Source: UBA7359 sp964523895 (GTDB taxonomy: Bacteria > Pseudomonadota > Gammaproteobacteria > Eutrophobiales > Eutrophobiaceae). Taken from it: a DNA stretch of 37,660 nucleotides. Made by a program: the position numbers and the translations under genes. The notes under the pieces were generated by a model. The model was not told where the DNA came from. It saw only the letters and a program-made list of their open reading frames with translations, and did not search any database. This document shows positions 17,373-26,148 of the stretch, piece by piece (the first letter of the stretch is position 1; each line of letters starts with the position of its first letter). The stretch covers positions 1 to 37,660 of the forward strand of contig CAZGBJ010000023.1 of NCBI GenBank assembly GCA_964523895.1, given 5' to 3'.

Positions 17373-18152
17373 CTAGTCTCCAACAAGTCGCAAAAGTGCT
17401 GACACAAGACCTTCATCATTTTTATCTTTTGCAATTTCTTTGTTCGCAATAAACCCCAGCTCTTTTGCAAGATCGGCAGTACGCGCTGACATAACAACTA
17501 GCGGTAGTTTAAACAACTGTTCTTGATTGGCTTCTAATGTTAATTTTATCAAATTATTAAGCCCCTCATTACTACTTACAATAACAGCTTCCGGCTTCAA
17601 GTGTTGCCATATTTCATGGCGTTTCTGTAATTCGTATTCAGGCAAACAACGCGCATATACTTCAGCGTACTCAACAAAAGCCCCGCGCGACTTTAACACT
17701 CTTGCTAATATTTCACGCCCACCAACACCACGCACAATTAATATTTTTCTGTGCTGAACGAATTCGCTTTGCAATTCCGGTAGTTGCAATAAGCTTTCAC
17801 TATCTGCCTGAGCGCCTGCGTTTAATACATTGGTCATATTCACATCAGCTAAAGCTGCTGCCGTGCCAGCACCAATGGCTAACCACTGACTATGTTCTGG
17901 CAATTCAGTTTGTTTAATATAGTGACCGAATACCATTTTAACTGCATTACGACTAACAAATATAACAAAATCATACTCGTTAATATGCTTAAAACAGTTT
18001 GATAATTTTACCGATCTTAAGACAGGCTTGATTTCGATAGTAGGAAAAAGAATATTCTCTCCGCCAGCATTTGAAACCAATTCACATAAATGGCCGGCTT
18101 GATGTTCAGGCCGAGTAATTAATATTCGTTTGTTGTTTAGCGACACTGACAA
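17373..18152 (-). CDS. hemD: uroporphyrinogen-III synthase
   Basis: Cyclises hydroxymethylbilane to uroporphyrinogen III with inversion of ring D, the branch-point intermediate for haem, sirohaem and cobalamin. Its 259 aa match the family; typical features are ILITRPEHQAGHLCELV at the N-terminus and, near the middle, ILIVRGVGGREILARVL. The nominal start is TTG at 18150-18152, with an in-frame GTG two codons later (18144-18146) equally plausible; neither has a clear ribosome-binding site. It begins 8 bp after hemC. Confidence 0.95.
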   Translation of the reverse strand: MSVSLNNKRILITRPEHQAGHLCELVSNAGGENILFPTIEIKPVLRSVKLSNCFKHINEYDFVIFVSRNAVKMVFGHYIKQTELPEHSQWLAIGAGTAAALADVNMTNVLNAGAQADSESLLQLPELQSEFVQHRKILIVRGVGGREILARVLKSRGAFVEYAEVYARCLPEYELQKRHEIWQHLKPEAVIVSSNEGLNNLIKLTLEANQEQLFKLPLVVMSARTADLAKELGFIANKEIAKDKNDEGLVSALLRLVGD

Positions 18153-18160
18153 AATAAACG

Positions 18161-19081
18161 TTATTTTATAAGTTCTTTTAAAATTTTATCACCGCCTCGT
18201 TCTAACAATATTTCGGCTAATGACGTACCAATATTATCGTTATTTTTAATATTTCCTTTCTGAACCGACTTAATCACTTCGCTACCATCGCCTCTTGCAA
18301 TTAAACCAACAATCTCAACATTATCACCAATAAGTGACGCTTGCGCAGCAATAGGTAGCTGACAACCACCAAACAATCGACGACTAAAAGCACGTTCAGT
18401 CTGAACACATAAGGATGTTTCCTGGTGATTTAAGGGCATAATTAATTCATGCACAACATCATCTCCGGCACGACACTCAATACCTATAGCGCCCTGGCCA
18501 ATTGCTGGCAATAAAATGGAAGGAGGTATAAATTGTGTTATTCGTTCGCTTAATCCCAATCGTATAATTCCTGCTGCTGCAAGTAGAATGGCATCATATT
18601 CACCCACATCCAGTTTGCCTAAACGCGTACCAACATTGCCACGCAAATCTTTTATTACTATTTCAGGGTGCAACGCTTTAACTTGTGACTGCCGACGCAG
18701 ACTGGATGTGCCAAGCACAGCAGCAGCAGGAAGATCTTCTACTTGTTTATAGGTATTTGATATAAATACATCTCTCGAATCCTCACGTTTCATAATAACC
18801 GGCAACGCCAGTTTATCCGGCAGATCAATCGTGACGTCTTTCATCGAATGCACCGCGATATCAGCTCTCCCATCTAACAGTGCCTGTTCAAGCTCCTTGA
18901 TGAACAGTCCTTTCCCGCCAACAGCTATCAATGGCGCATCAAGAAAACGATCACCTTCTGTTTGCATGCTGACTAACTCAACTGATAAATCAGAATGAGT
19001 CTGTAATAACAATGTTTTAACATGCTCAGCTTGCCATAAGGCAAGCGGGCTTTTTCTAGTCGCTATTTTTAGTGTTTTCAC
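18161..19081 (-). CDS. hemC: porphobilinogen deaminase (hydroxymethylbilane synthase)
   Basis: Condenses four porphobilinogen units into hydroxymethylbilane using a dipyrromethane cofactor. Its 306 aa have the usual landmarks: IATRKSPLALWQAEHV at the N-terminus, the catalytic Asp in HSMKDV, RRQSQ substrate-binding arginines, and the cofactor-attachment Cys in RLFGGCQLPIAA. The start is GTG (19079-19081), which gives the classical MKTLKIATR N-terminus. It is the first gene of hemC-hemD-hemX-hemY and is divergent from gshB. Confidence 0.97.
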   Translation of the reverse strand: MKTLKIATRKSPLALWQAEHVKTLLLQTHSDLSVELVSMQTEGDRFLDAPLIAVGGKGLFIKELEQALLDGRADIAVHSMKDVTIDLPDKLALPVIMKREDSRDVFISNTYKQVEDLPAAAVLGTSSLRRQSQVKALHPEIVIKDLRGNVGTRLGKLDVGEYDAILLAAAGIIRLGLSERITQFIPPSILLPAIGQGAIGIECRAGDDVVHELIMPLNHQETSLCVQTERAFSRRLFGGCQLPIAAQASLIGDNVEIVGLIARGDGSEVIKSVQKGNIKNNDNIGTSLAEILLERGGDKILKELIK

Positions 19082-19185
19082 AGTGTGTTTCTATATTCAA
19101 TGATGTGTTATTGATGCATATGGTGTTTATTATCATACACTTTGGGTATTATTCAGAGAATTATTTATAGTAAAGTAATCTAATA

Positions 19186-20133
19186 ATGAAACTTGGAATA
19201 CTCATGGATCCCATTAGTGGGATTAACATAAAAAAAGACAGTTCATTTGCCATGCTACTAGCCGCGCAAAAACGTGGTTGGGATATTGATTATATGGAGA
19301 TGGCGGATATCTATATTAACGATGATGTTCCCATGGCAAAAATGCAACGCCTGAAAGTAGACGAGAATCCTGAGAACTGGTTTGCCTTGTCAGAAAGCCG
19401 AACTGAAGAGCTCGCCAGTCTCGACATTATTTTGATGCGTAAGGATCCTCCTTTCGATCTTGAATACATCTATTCAACTTACATACTCGAACACGCAGAG
19501 CGACTGGGAACATTGGTAGTAAATAGTCCGACAGCGCTTAGAGACGCTAATGAAAAGTTTTTTATTAGCCATTTTGCAGATTGCATCGCACCGACCCAGG
19601 TTAGTCGCAGTATGGATATTTTGTCTGATTTTATAAAACAACATAAAGACACCATTATAAAACCACTGGATGGCATGGCAGGACAAAGTATCTATCGAGT
19701 CAATGAATCAGACCCCAACTGCAAAGTTATTCTGGAAACCATGACCAAAGAAGGCACAGCTTATGTCATGGCACAAAAATTTATTCCGGCAATTTCTGCA
19801 GGAGACAAACGTATATTACTGATCGACGGTGAAGCTATACCTTATGCGCTGGCAAGAATACCTGCTGCAGGTGAAGTTCGTGGCAACCTGGCCAGAGGAG
19901 GCACAGGGAAAGGGATTGAACTAAGCGACCGTGATCGATGGATATGCGAACAAGTTGGCTCGCGCTGTCGTGACATGGGTTTATTGTTCGTTGGTCTGGA
20001 TATTATTGGCGATTATTTAACAGAAATAAACGTGACTAGTCCCACCTGTATTCGCGAATTAGATAGTCTGTATAATCTTGATATAGCTGGACAACTTATG
20101 GACGCTTTAGAAAAACGGAGACAAGCAGTATAA
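19186..20133 (+). CDS. gshB: glutathione synthetase
   Basis: ATP-grasp enzyme joining gamma-glutamylcysteine and glycine to form glutathione. At 315 aa it is full length. Landmarks are the N-terminal MKLGILMDPI, MRKDPPFD, KPLDGMAGQSIYRV (ATP-grasp Lys), ARGGTGKG (glycine-rich loop) and the C-terminal DIIGDYLTEINVTSPTCIRE with the Glu/Asn metal ligands. A TATAGT hexamer lies 14 bp before the ATG, but there is no good -35 and no Shine-Dalgarno sequence. It is followed by tonB in the order also known from P. aeruginosa. Confidence 0.97.
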   Translation: MKLGILMDPISGINIKKDSSFAMLLAAQKRGWDIDYMEMADIYINDDVPMAKMQRLKVDENPENWFALSESRTEELASLDIILMRKDPPFDLEYIYSTYILEHAERLGTLVVNSPTALRDANEKFFISHFADCIAPTQVSRSMDILSDFIKQHKDTIIKPLDGMAGQSIYRVNESDPNCKVILETMTKEGTAYVMAQKFIPAISAGDKRILLIDGEAIPYALARIPAAGEVRGNLARGGTGKGIELSDRDRWICEQVGSRCRDMGLLFVGLDIIGDYLTEINVTSPTCIRELDSLYNLDIAGQLMDALEKRRQAV

Positions 20134-20171
20134 ATCGTGAATTCTTTAATTACAGGTAAACATAGCTAAAC

Positions 20172-21188
20172 GTGGCAACTGTAGAAGCTGTTAAACCTAT
20201 TATTACCCCGCTGGATCGACTTGGTCTGACCTTGAGTCTTGCCATATTGTTCCATGCACTCCTCATTCTAGGGATTACCTTCGCTAAAGAAGATCGTTCA
20301 CGCGCACGTTTCAATACAATGGAGATTGTTTTAGTCCAGCAAAAAAGTGCTGAACCAAAAGAAGCAGATATGTTGGCACAAGCAAGCCTTGAGGGAGGAG
20401 GAAATGTTGAAGAGCAAGTAACTCCTTCCGCACCGATGCCCGCACCTTTTCCGGATCCAAAGCCGGACATAACCATGCCACAACCTGCCGAAGTTGAACC
20501 ACCACAACCACCTGAATCGGCAACAACGGAAGCCAAAGTAGCCGAGCCATCACCCGTAAAAAAAGACGTTATTGAAAAAATAACAGCGGAAGACATTGAA
20601 AGTCCGAATCCAATGGTGGAAAAAGTCGAGACACCAAGTAAAGAGAAAAAAATCGCAGAAGCGAAAGAAACTAAATCAACAAAAAGAGTAAGCACGCCTG
20701 AAAAGAAAAAAAACCGGATTAAAGAAACCATTAGAAAACCGATAACGCCCACGGCAACACAATTATTAACAAACAGTTTTAAAATTGCTTCTTTAAGTGC
20801 CCAAATAAGACAAAAAATGGAAGCCAAGGCAAAACGTCCAAGACGAAAATTTATCTCGGCCAGCACAAAAGAATATAACTATGCTGCGTACATGGAAGCC
20901 TGGCGATCAAAAGTAGAGCGTGTCGGTAATTTAAATTACCCGGAACAAGCACGAAAACAGGGACTATCAGGCAACCTGGTATTGGATGTTGCATTGAGAC
21001 CAGATGGTTCTATTGACGAGATTACTATACGTCGTTCCTCCGGGGAAAAACTTTTAGACGACGCCGCGATCCGAATTGTTGAACTATCTGCACCTTTCTC
21101 ACCCTTTCCTCAACACATCAAGGATGAAACCGATATTTTACATATCATGCGCACTTGGCAATTTCTGAATAATAAAGGTTTTAAATAA
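20172..21188 (+). CDS. TonB-family protein, TonB3-like
   Basis: Energy transducer of the TonB family, 338 aa. It has a short cytoplasmic N-terminus, one transmembrane helix (residues about 16-37, LSLAILFHALLILGITFA), a long Pro/Glu/Lys-rich periplasmic linker (about 60-200) and a C-terminal TonB domain (NYPEQARKQGLSGNLVLDVALRPDGS and a downstream D.AAIR.V...APF.PFP pattern). The start is GTG at 20172-20174. No exbB/exbD or TonB-dependent receptor gene is adjacent. The position between gshB and yqgE equals that of P. aeruginosa tonB3, which is needed for type IV pilus assembly and twitching; with three pilus ATPases in the same window a pilus role is more likely than iron uptake. That is inference. 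Confidence 0.9.
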   Translation: MATVEAVKPIITPLDRLGLTLSLAILFHALLILGITFAKEDRSRARFNTMEIVLVQQKSAEPKEADMLAQASLEGGGNVEEQVTPSAPMPAPFPDPKPDITMPQPAEVEPPQPPESATTEAKVAEPSPVKKDVIEKITAEDIESPNPMVEKVETPSKEKKIAEAKETKSTKRVSTPEKKKNRIKETIRKPITPTATQLLTNSFKIASLSAQIRQKMEAKAKRPRRKFISASTKEYNYAAYMEAWRSKVERVGNLNYPEQARKQGLSGNLVLDVALRPDGSIDEITIRRSSGEKLLDDAAIRIVELSAPFSPFPQHIKDETDILHIMRTWQFLNNKGFK

Positions 21189-21240
21189 AGAACAACTCAA
21201 ACCAGTGCTTGTGAAAAGGCTGATTCCTGCAAATACTTGA

Positions 21241-21284
21241 ATACCCATGATGATTGAAAATGCTTATTCAGGTATCATGGGTAT
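21241..21284 (+). promoter_or_regulatory. inverted repeat directly before yqgE
   Basis: ATACCCATGAT (21241-21251) and ATCATGGGTAT (21274-21284), an 11-bp perfect dyad with a 22-nt spacer, ending two bases before the yqgE ATG. There is no T-tract, so it is not a standard terminator. As RNA it would form a hairpin at the start codon; as DNA it could be an operator. The unit it could control includes ruvX, pyrR, pyrB and pyrX. Confidence 0.45.
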
Positions 21285-21286
21285 AA

Positions 21287-21847
21287 ATGCAGCAAACAGA
21301 TCTTACTAATCAGTTTTTGATTTCAATGCCCAGTCTCAAAGATCCCAATTTTGAGAAAACCGTCACTTATATCTGTGTCCACAATGAAGAAGGGGCCATG
21401 GGAATTATCATTAATAAACCTTTGGATATTGGCCTTGGGGAAATCTTTGAACAGATGGAGATTCCTGTTAATAACCTGGACGCAAATAACAAAATTATTT
21501 TCCAGGGTGGACCGGTACATACGGATCGAGGCTTTATTTTGCATCAGACACATAAAGAGTGGAATTCATCTATCGTCGTTTCAAATGAGCTCTGTGTTAC
21601 AACATCAAAGGACATTCTCGAAGCAATAGCAGATGGGGAAGGTCCAGACGAATCACTTATCGCATTGGGCTATGCTGGTTGGTCTGCTGGGCAACTCGAA
21701 CAGGAATTAATGGACAATGTCTGGCTAAATGGATCAGCTGATTTAGAAATTATTTTTAATACTTCGCCAGAACAATGCTGGCAATCCGCTGCCAATCATA
21801 TTGGTGTAGATGTCGATAAATTATCATCTGATATTGGTCACGCATGA
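21287..21847 (+). CDS. yqgE: YqgE/AlgH family protein (UPF0301)
   Basis: Conserved protein of unknown biochemical function; the family is called AlgH in P. aeruginosa, where it was linked to alginate regulation. Its 186 aa show the conserved LTNQFLISMPSLKDPNFEKTV start, the GAMGIIINKPL motif, the GGPV element and GYAGWSAGQLEQEL. It overlaps ruvX by 4 bp (ATGA), the widespread yqgE-yqgF pairing. No Shine-Dalgarno sequence is obvious; a perfect dyad abuts the start codon. Confidence 0.95.
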   Translation: MQQTDLTNQFLISMPSLKDPNFEKTVTYICVHNEEGAMGIIINKPLDIGLGEIFEQMEIPVNNLDANNKIIFQGGPVHTDRGFILHQTHKEWNSSIVVSNELCVTTSKDILEAIADGEGPDESLIALGYAGWSAGQLEQELMDNVWLNGSADLEIIFNTSPEQCWQSAANHIGVDVDKLSSDIGHA

Positions 21848-22266
21848 ATATAACTTTGCTCTGCTTTGATTGCGGCAAAAAACGGATAGGTACCGCTGTT
21901 GGCCAAACCATTACTGCAACAGCAACAGCACTTGAAACAATAAAAACCATCAATAACAAACCTGATTGGGAAAATATTTCATGCTTAATCAAGGAATGGG
22001 ACCCAGACAAACTAGTCGTCGGTAAGCCACTACAGTTGGATGGTTCACGCCAGGAAATGACCGAGATTGCTGAACGTTTTTCGCGTCAACTTGAGGGTCG
22101 CTTCCAACTTCCCGTAGAAATGATTGAAGAACAACTCTCTTCCTATGAAGCCAGACGAGAATTAAAATCGACTTACGACCTCGATGCAGTGGCAGCCAGA
22201 CTTATTCTTGAGACATGGTTGAGTGAGAATAATTATGCTGAGTCATCGACAAATCGTGGCAAATAG
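21844..22266 (+). CDS. ruvX: RuvX/YqgF, RNase H-fold resolvase-like protein
   Basis: YqgF-family RNase H-like nuclease, implicated in 16S rRNA 5' pre-processing and also called a putative Holliday junction resolvase. Its 140 aa show CFDCGKKRIGTAVGQ with the first catalytic Asp, the VVGKPLQLDGS motif, EEQLSSYEA with a catalytic Glu, and LDAVAARLILETWL with the final Asp. Length and motif order are normal. Translation is coupled to yqgE, and pyrR follows 15 bp later. Confidence 0.94.
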   Translation: MNITLLCFDCGKKRIGTAVGQTITATATALETIKTINNKPDWENISCLIKEWDPDKLVVGKPLQLDGSRQEMTEIAERFSRQLEGRFQLPVEMIEEQLSSYEARRELKSTYDLDAVAARLILETWLSENNYAESSTNRGK

Positions 22267-22281
22267 GGAAAACTAGCGTCC

Positions 22282-22812
22282 ATGTCTGACGCAATAGATA
22301 TTGATCAACTACTAAACGAGATGGCTTGTGCCACACAGGCTTATTGCAAAGCCAGTGCCTATGACAATCCACTTATGATTGGTATACAGCGTGGCGGTGC
22401 CTGGATCGCAAAACGACTCCATCAAACACTTAAGCTTGCAGATCCATTAGGTGAATTAAACATAGCATTCTACCGTGATGACTTCAGCACATTAGGTTTA
22501 CACCCTGAAGTAAACCCTAGTAAATTACCTGCTGATATAAATAATCGTCACATCATTCTGGTTGATGATGTGTTATTTACAGGCCGGACAATTCGTGCAG
22601 CAATGAATGAGATTTTTGATTATGGGAGACCTGCCAGCATTACACTGGTTGTTATGATTGATCGTTGTGGAAGAGAACTACCCATTCAAGCCGATATTAT
22701 TGGAAAAACCATTACGCTAAATGAGGGAGAACATGTTAAGCTCTCCGGACCTGAGCCCCTGACCTTATCCATAGATAATGTTAAAGGCACTGGAACACAA
22801 ACTACGGGATGA
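22282..22812 (+). CDS. pyrR: PyrR bifunctional regulator / uracil phosphoribosyltransferase
   Basis: PyrR family protein, 176 aa, with the phosphoribosyltransferase PRPP loop ILVDDVLFTGRTIRAAM (residues about 92-110) and an N-terminal GIQRGGAWIA element. In Gram-positive bacteria it binds pyr mRNA for attenuation; in pseudomonads PyrR regulates pyr genes, and many homologues have uracil phosphoribosyltransferase activity. No attenuator-like anti-terminator/terminator pair was seen in the 15-bp ruvX-pyrR gap. It overlaps pyrB by 4 bp. Confidence 0.93.
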   Translation: MSDAIDIDQLLNEMACATQAYCKASAYDNPLMIGIQRGGAWIAKRLHQTLKLADPLGELNIAFYRDDFSTLGLHPEVNPSKLPADINNRHIILVDDVLFTGRTIRAAMNEIFDYGRPASITLVVMIDRCGRELPIQADIIGKTITLNEGEHVKLSGPEPLTLSIDNVKGTGTQTTG

Positions 22813-23789
22813 CTGGAAACATAATTCAACTCGACAATAACGGCAATCTAAAGCATTTTCTTTCTACAGAAGGTCTAAGCCAATCATTACTCCTAAATAT
22901 TCTTGATCACGCTGAATCTTTCGCCAGTGTTGGTGAAAGGCATGTAAAGAAAGTGCCCCTGTTACGCGGCAAGACTATTGCCAATTTATTCTTCGAACCC
23001 AGTACACGAACACGCACCACCTTTGAACTGGCAGCAAAAAGACTGTCTGCTGATATTCTTAATCTGAATATTTCAACATCGGCAACCAGCAAAGGAGAGA
23101 CACTCAGCGATACTTTGCATACGCTAGAAGCGATGCACTGCGACATGTTCGTTGTACGTCATGCTAACAGCGGTGCAGCGCATTATATCGCAACACAAGT
23201 CGCACCTCATATCAGTGTTATCAATGCCGGTGATGGGCGACATGCCCACCCAACTCAGGCAATGCTGGATATGTTTACCATACGACGACATAAACAAAGT
23301 TTCGAAAATCTGCGTGTCGCCATTGTTGGAGATATCCTCCACTCACGCGTGGCCAGGTCTGAAATTCATGCCTTAAATACATTAGGTGTTCTGGAAACAA
23401 GAGTCATTGCTCCTCATACCTTAATCCCCAAGGGCGTCGAAGATTTAGGCGTACATGTTTATCACGATATGGATGCCGGACTTGAAGGTGTTGATGTTGT
23501 CATGATGTTACGACTTCAGAAAGAACGTATGCGCGGCGCACTATTACCCAGCGAGCAAGAATACTTTCAACGCTATGGTCTTACCGACGAACGCCTGGCT
23601 TTAGCAAAACCTGATGCCATAGTCATGCACCCAGGCCCTATTAATCGTGGCGTTGAAATTGATTCCGGTGTTGCTGACGGCGAACGTTCAGTCATCCTGC
23701 AACAAGTCAGTCATGGTATTGCTGTACGTATGGCCGTGATGGCGATGACTATGGGTCGGAGTAATGATGATATGGGTGGGTCAAAATAA
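22809..23789 (+). CDS. pyrB: aspartate carbamoyltransferase catalytic subunit
   Basis: Second step of pyrimidine synthesis: carbamoyl phosphate plus aspartate to carbamoyl aspartate. Its 326 aa contain the carbamoyl-phosphate site FFEPSTRTRTTFELAAKRL (residues about 58-77), the HPTQAMLDMFTIR block, RLQKERM in the aspartate domain and the MHPGPINRGVEI loop. No pyrI regulatory subunit is present; the next gene is a dihydroorotase homologue. This matches the class A ATCase of pseudomonads, in which PyrB and an inactive PyrC-like protein form a dodecamer. Start and stop codons overlap with both neighbours. Confidence 0.97.
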   Translation: MTGNIIQLDNNGNLKHFLSTEGLSQSLLLNILDHAESFASVGERHVKKVPLLRGKTIANLFFEPSTRTRTTFELAAKRLSADILNLNISTSATSKGETLSDTLHTLEAMHCDMFVVRHANSGAAHYIATQVAPHISVINAGDGRHAHPTQAMLDMFTIRRHKQSFENLRVAIVGDILHSRVARSEIHALNTLGVLETRVIAPHTLIPKGVEDLGVHVYHDMDAGLEGVDVVMMLRLQKERMRGALLPSEQEYFQRYGLTDERLALAKPDAIVMHPGPINRGVEIDSGVADGERSVILQQVSHGIAVRMAVMAMTMGRSNDDMGGSK

Positions 23790-25075
23790 TGCGCATCCAT
23801 ATTAAGGGTGGACGTCTATTCGACCCAGTAAATAAACTTGATGCTAAACAAGATTTATTTATCGCTGAAGATAAGATTGTTGGCATTAAAAAGAAACCTG
23901 ATGGTTTTGATAGTGACTTACAAATCAACGCAAAAGATAAACTAGTATTACCCGGCCTGGTTGATCTCTGCGCAAGACTACGTGAACCCGGCCTGGAACA
24001 TAAAGGAACTATTCAAACGGAAAGCTTTGCTGCGAATAGTAGCGGCATAACATCTATATGTTGCCCTCCTGATACCGACCCGGTTATTGATACACCAGCA
24101 GTTATAGAATTAATACATCAACGATCACGAGATGCAGGACGAACCAATATCTATCCATTAGGTGCTTTAACTCAAAACTTAAACAGCGAACAACTTGCCG
24201 AAATGCATATACTAAAACAGGCCGGTTGTATTGGTGTCAGCAACGCATATAACTCTATCGATAACGCTGAAGTATTACGCCGCGCTTTTGAATATGCACA
24301 TAGTTGTGACCTTACTGTATTTTTATACGCTGAAGATAATGCATTAAAAAATAACGGTGTTGCTCACGAAGGCGCCCTAAGTACCCGGCTTGGACTACCT
24401 GCTATACCTGAAAGCGCAGAAACAGTAGCAATAAGCAGAGCGCTATTATTAGCCGAGCAAACTAATGTTCGTCTGCATTTTTGCCGGCTTTCAACTGCGC
24501 GCGGTGTTCAATTAATCAAAGCAGCACAAAAACAAAACTTACCAGTAACAGCAGACGTGGCGATTTGTAATCTACTGCTCACAGAAATGGACATTGCTGA
24601 TTACAATAGTGATTGCCACTTGCAACCTCCTTTACGCAGCGAACGCGACCGTACAGGATTAATTGCCGGAATTAATGACGGCACGATTACCGCCATCTGT
24701 TCAGATCACCAACCACACGATGCTGATGCAAAAGCGACGCCATTTAGTTTAACGGAGTCCGGCGCTTCGACAATAGAACATTTATTACCCTTAACAATGC
24801 ACCTGGTAAACCGTAAAGAATTAAAACTAGAAAAAGCAATTTCATTACTTACTTCGCAAGCAGCTAACATACTCTCGATAGAGAAAGGCACATTAGAAAC
24901 AGGTAAAGATGCTGATATTTGCATCCTTGATATAGATGCTAGTACCAGTGTTAGTAAAGATAACTTACTTAGCGCCGGAAAAAATTCACCCTTTAACGGC
25001 TGGGAACTACAAGGCTCCGTTTCCCATACATTGCTAAATGGTAAAGTTGTATTTGATAGAAGTAAGCTTAAATAA
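23789..25075 (+). CDS. pyrX: dihydroorotase-like protein PyrX (probably inactive)
   Basis: Amidohydrolase-fold protein of 428 aa related to type I dihydroorotase. The zinc-binding HxH of active enzymes (D-x-H-x-H-L-R-E-P-G) is replaced here by Cys61-Ala-Arg63 in VDLCARLREPG. The later histidine motif is LHFCRLST, with Arg where active enzymes have His. The C-terminal SDHQPHD block is kept. This is the pattern of the non-catalytic PyrC' (PyrX) of Pseudomonas, which serves as a structural partner of aspartate carbamoyltransferase. A catalytic pyrC must therefore lie elsewhere. The start overlaps the pyrB stop by one base (TAATG). Confidence 0.93.
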   Translation: MRIHIKGGRLFDPVNKLDAKQDLFIAEDKIVGIKKKPDGFDSDLQINAKDKLVLPGLVDLCARLREPGLEHKGTIQTESFAANSSGITSICCPPDTDPVIDTPAVIELIHQRSRDAGRTNIYPLGALTQNLNSEQLAEMHILKQAGCIGVSNAYNSIDNAEVLRRAFEYAHSCDLTVFLYAEDNALKNNGVAHEGALSTRLGLPAIPESAETVAISRALLLAEQTNVRLHFCRLSTARGVQLIKAAQKQNLPVTADVAICNLLLTEMDIADYNSDCHLQPPLRSERDRTGLIAGINDGTITAICSDHQPHDADAKATPFSLTESGASTIEHLLPLTMHLVNRKELKLEKAISLLTSQAANILSIEKGTLETGKDADICILDIDASTSVSKDNLLSAGKNSPFNGWELQGSVSHTLLNGKVVFDRSKLK

Positions 25076-25085
25076 AAACTAATTA

Positions 25086-25227
25086 GCCACAGAGAACACT
25101 GAGTACACATAGAAAAATCAATTAATATGTATGAAATATTTTTTATTAAAATAATAGTATTTAATACTTATGTTCTTTTTTATTTAACTCTTTTGCCCTT
25201 CTCTGTGTGCTCCGTGCCCTCTGTGGC
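25086..25227. mobile_element. 142-bp element with 32-bp imperfect inverted repeats
   Basis: Left arm 25086-25117 begins GCCACAGAGAACACTG; right arm 25196-25227 ends GTGCCCTCTGTGGC. The arms pair with several mismatches. The ends match those of the 145-bp element at 10364-10508, but the AT-rich interior is different. It separates pyrX from the pyrK-like gene and may interrupt or modulate the operon. It is a second, older copy of a MITE-like family. Confidence 0.7.
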
Positions 25228-25256
25228 TTTTTAAAAAATATGTTTAAGGATTAATA

Positions 25257-26144
25257 ATGACCCACCCAGCAACACGCAACACATTGTATGTAGAACAAGC
25301 AGAACTACTGTCGCAAGATGCTTATGCCGATGAACAATATCATCTTCGTTTACAAGCACCTGAAACAGCAACACATGCCAAGCCCGGACATTTTATTCAT
25401 ATGCAGTGTGATCCGGCTTTAGCCATGCGCCGACCAATGTCGATCATGCGTAGCAATCCGAAAACCAAAATTATTGATGTACTTTATAAAGTTCATGGTC
25501 AAGGTACAGATTTACTATCTAAGCAACAAGTCGGCGATAAAATTGATCTGATTGGTCCTATAGGCCAGTCATTCAAAATGGACAGTTATAAAAAACGTCC
25601 TTTATTAATAGGTGGTGGCGTAGGTATTCCACCAATGGTTTTTCTTGCAGAACATATTAAAAATACGACAAAAAACATAAGCCCATTAGTCATTATGGGA
25701 TCGGAAATTCCTTTCCCATTCAAGAGTCGTCCTTCACAAATCATGTTGAAAGAAATGCCAGCGGATGTCATTGCCAGTATGCCTTTGCTAGATGACTGGG
25801 GCATCGCAGCACGTTTAACCAGCTTACAAGATTACCCCGGTTGCTTTAATGGCTATGTGACTGACCTGGCGCGGCATTGGTTAGATAATCTTGACGATAA
25901 AGAACGCACAGAAGTAGAAATTTTTTCATGTGGCCCAACACCAATGCTTAAAGCTGTCACACAGTTAGCAAAAGAATATGAACTGCCCTGTCAAGTATCA
26001 CTGGAAGAATATATGGCTTGTGCCGTTGGTGGTTGTGCCGGTTGTACGGTATTGATCGAGACTGACAATGGCCCAGCAATGAAACGTGTTTGTGTTGATG
26101 GCCCTGTATTTGAAGCAGAAAGTGTAATCCAGTTTCAAAGCTAG
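25257..26144 (+). CDS. pyrK: dihydroorotate dehydrogenase electron-transfer subunit, PyrK-like
   Basis: FAD and 2Fe-2S protein of the ferredoxin reductase superfamily, 295 aa. It has the flavin site MRRPMSIMR, the pyridine nucleotide loop GGGVGIPPMVFLAE, the SCGPTPML motif and a C-terminal 2Fe-2S cluster (C-x4-C-x2-C-x15-C in CAVGGCAGC...VC). In Gram-positive bacteria PyrK links a PyrDB dehydrogenase to NAD. In this setting, next to pyrX, a pyrimidine role is likely, but no pyrD lies in the window, so another reductase role (for instance sulfhydrogenase gamma-like) cannot be excluded. The coordinates start at the ATG after the 142-bp repeat. The trmB-like gene follows 4 bp later. Confidence 0.85.
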   Translation: MTHPATRNTLYVEQAELLSQDAYADEQYHLRLQAPETATHAKPGHFIHMQCDPALAMRRPMSIMRSNPKTKIIDVLYKVHGQGTDLLSKQQVGDKIDLIGPIGQSFKMDSYKKRPLLIGGGVGIPPMVFLAEHIKNTTKNISPLVIMGSEIPFPFKSRPSQIMLKEMPADVIASMPLLDDWGIAARLTSLQDYPGCFNGYVTDLARHWLDNLDDKERTEVEIFSCGPTPMLKAVTQLAKEYELPCQVSLEEYMACAVGGCAGCTVLIETDNGPAMKRVCVDGPVFEAESVIQFQS

Positions 26145-26148
26145 TGAC

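Noticed and set aside
20150..20866. 238-aa minus-strand reading frame opposite tonB
   Set aside because: It mirrors the Pro/Lys-rich linker of TonB; low-complexity composition and no family features.
22267..22281. PyrR-type RNA attenuator before pyrR
   Set aside because: The ruvX-pyrR gap is only 15 bp and holds no terminator or anti-terminator structure.
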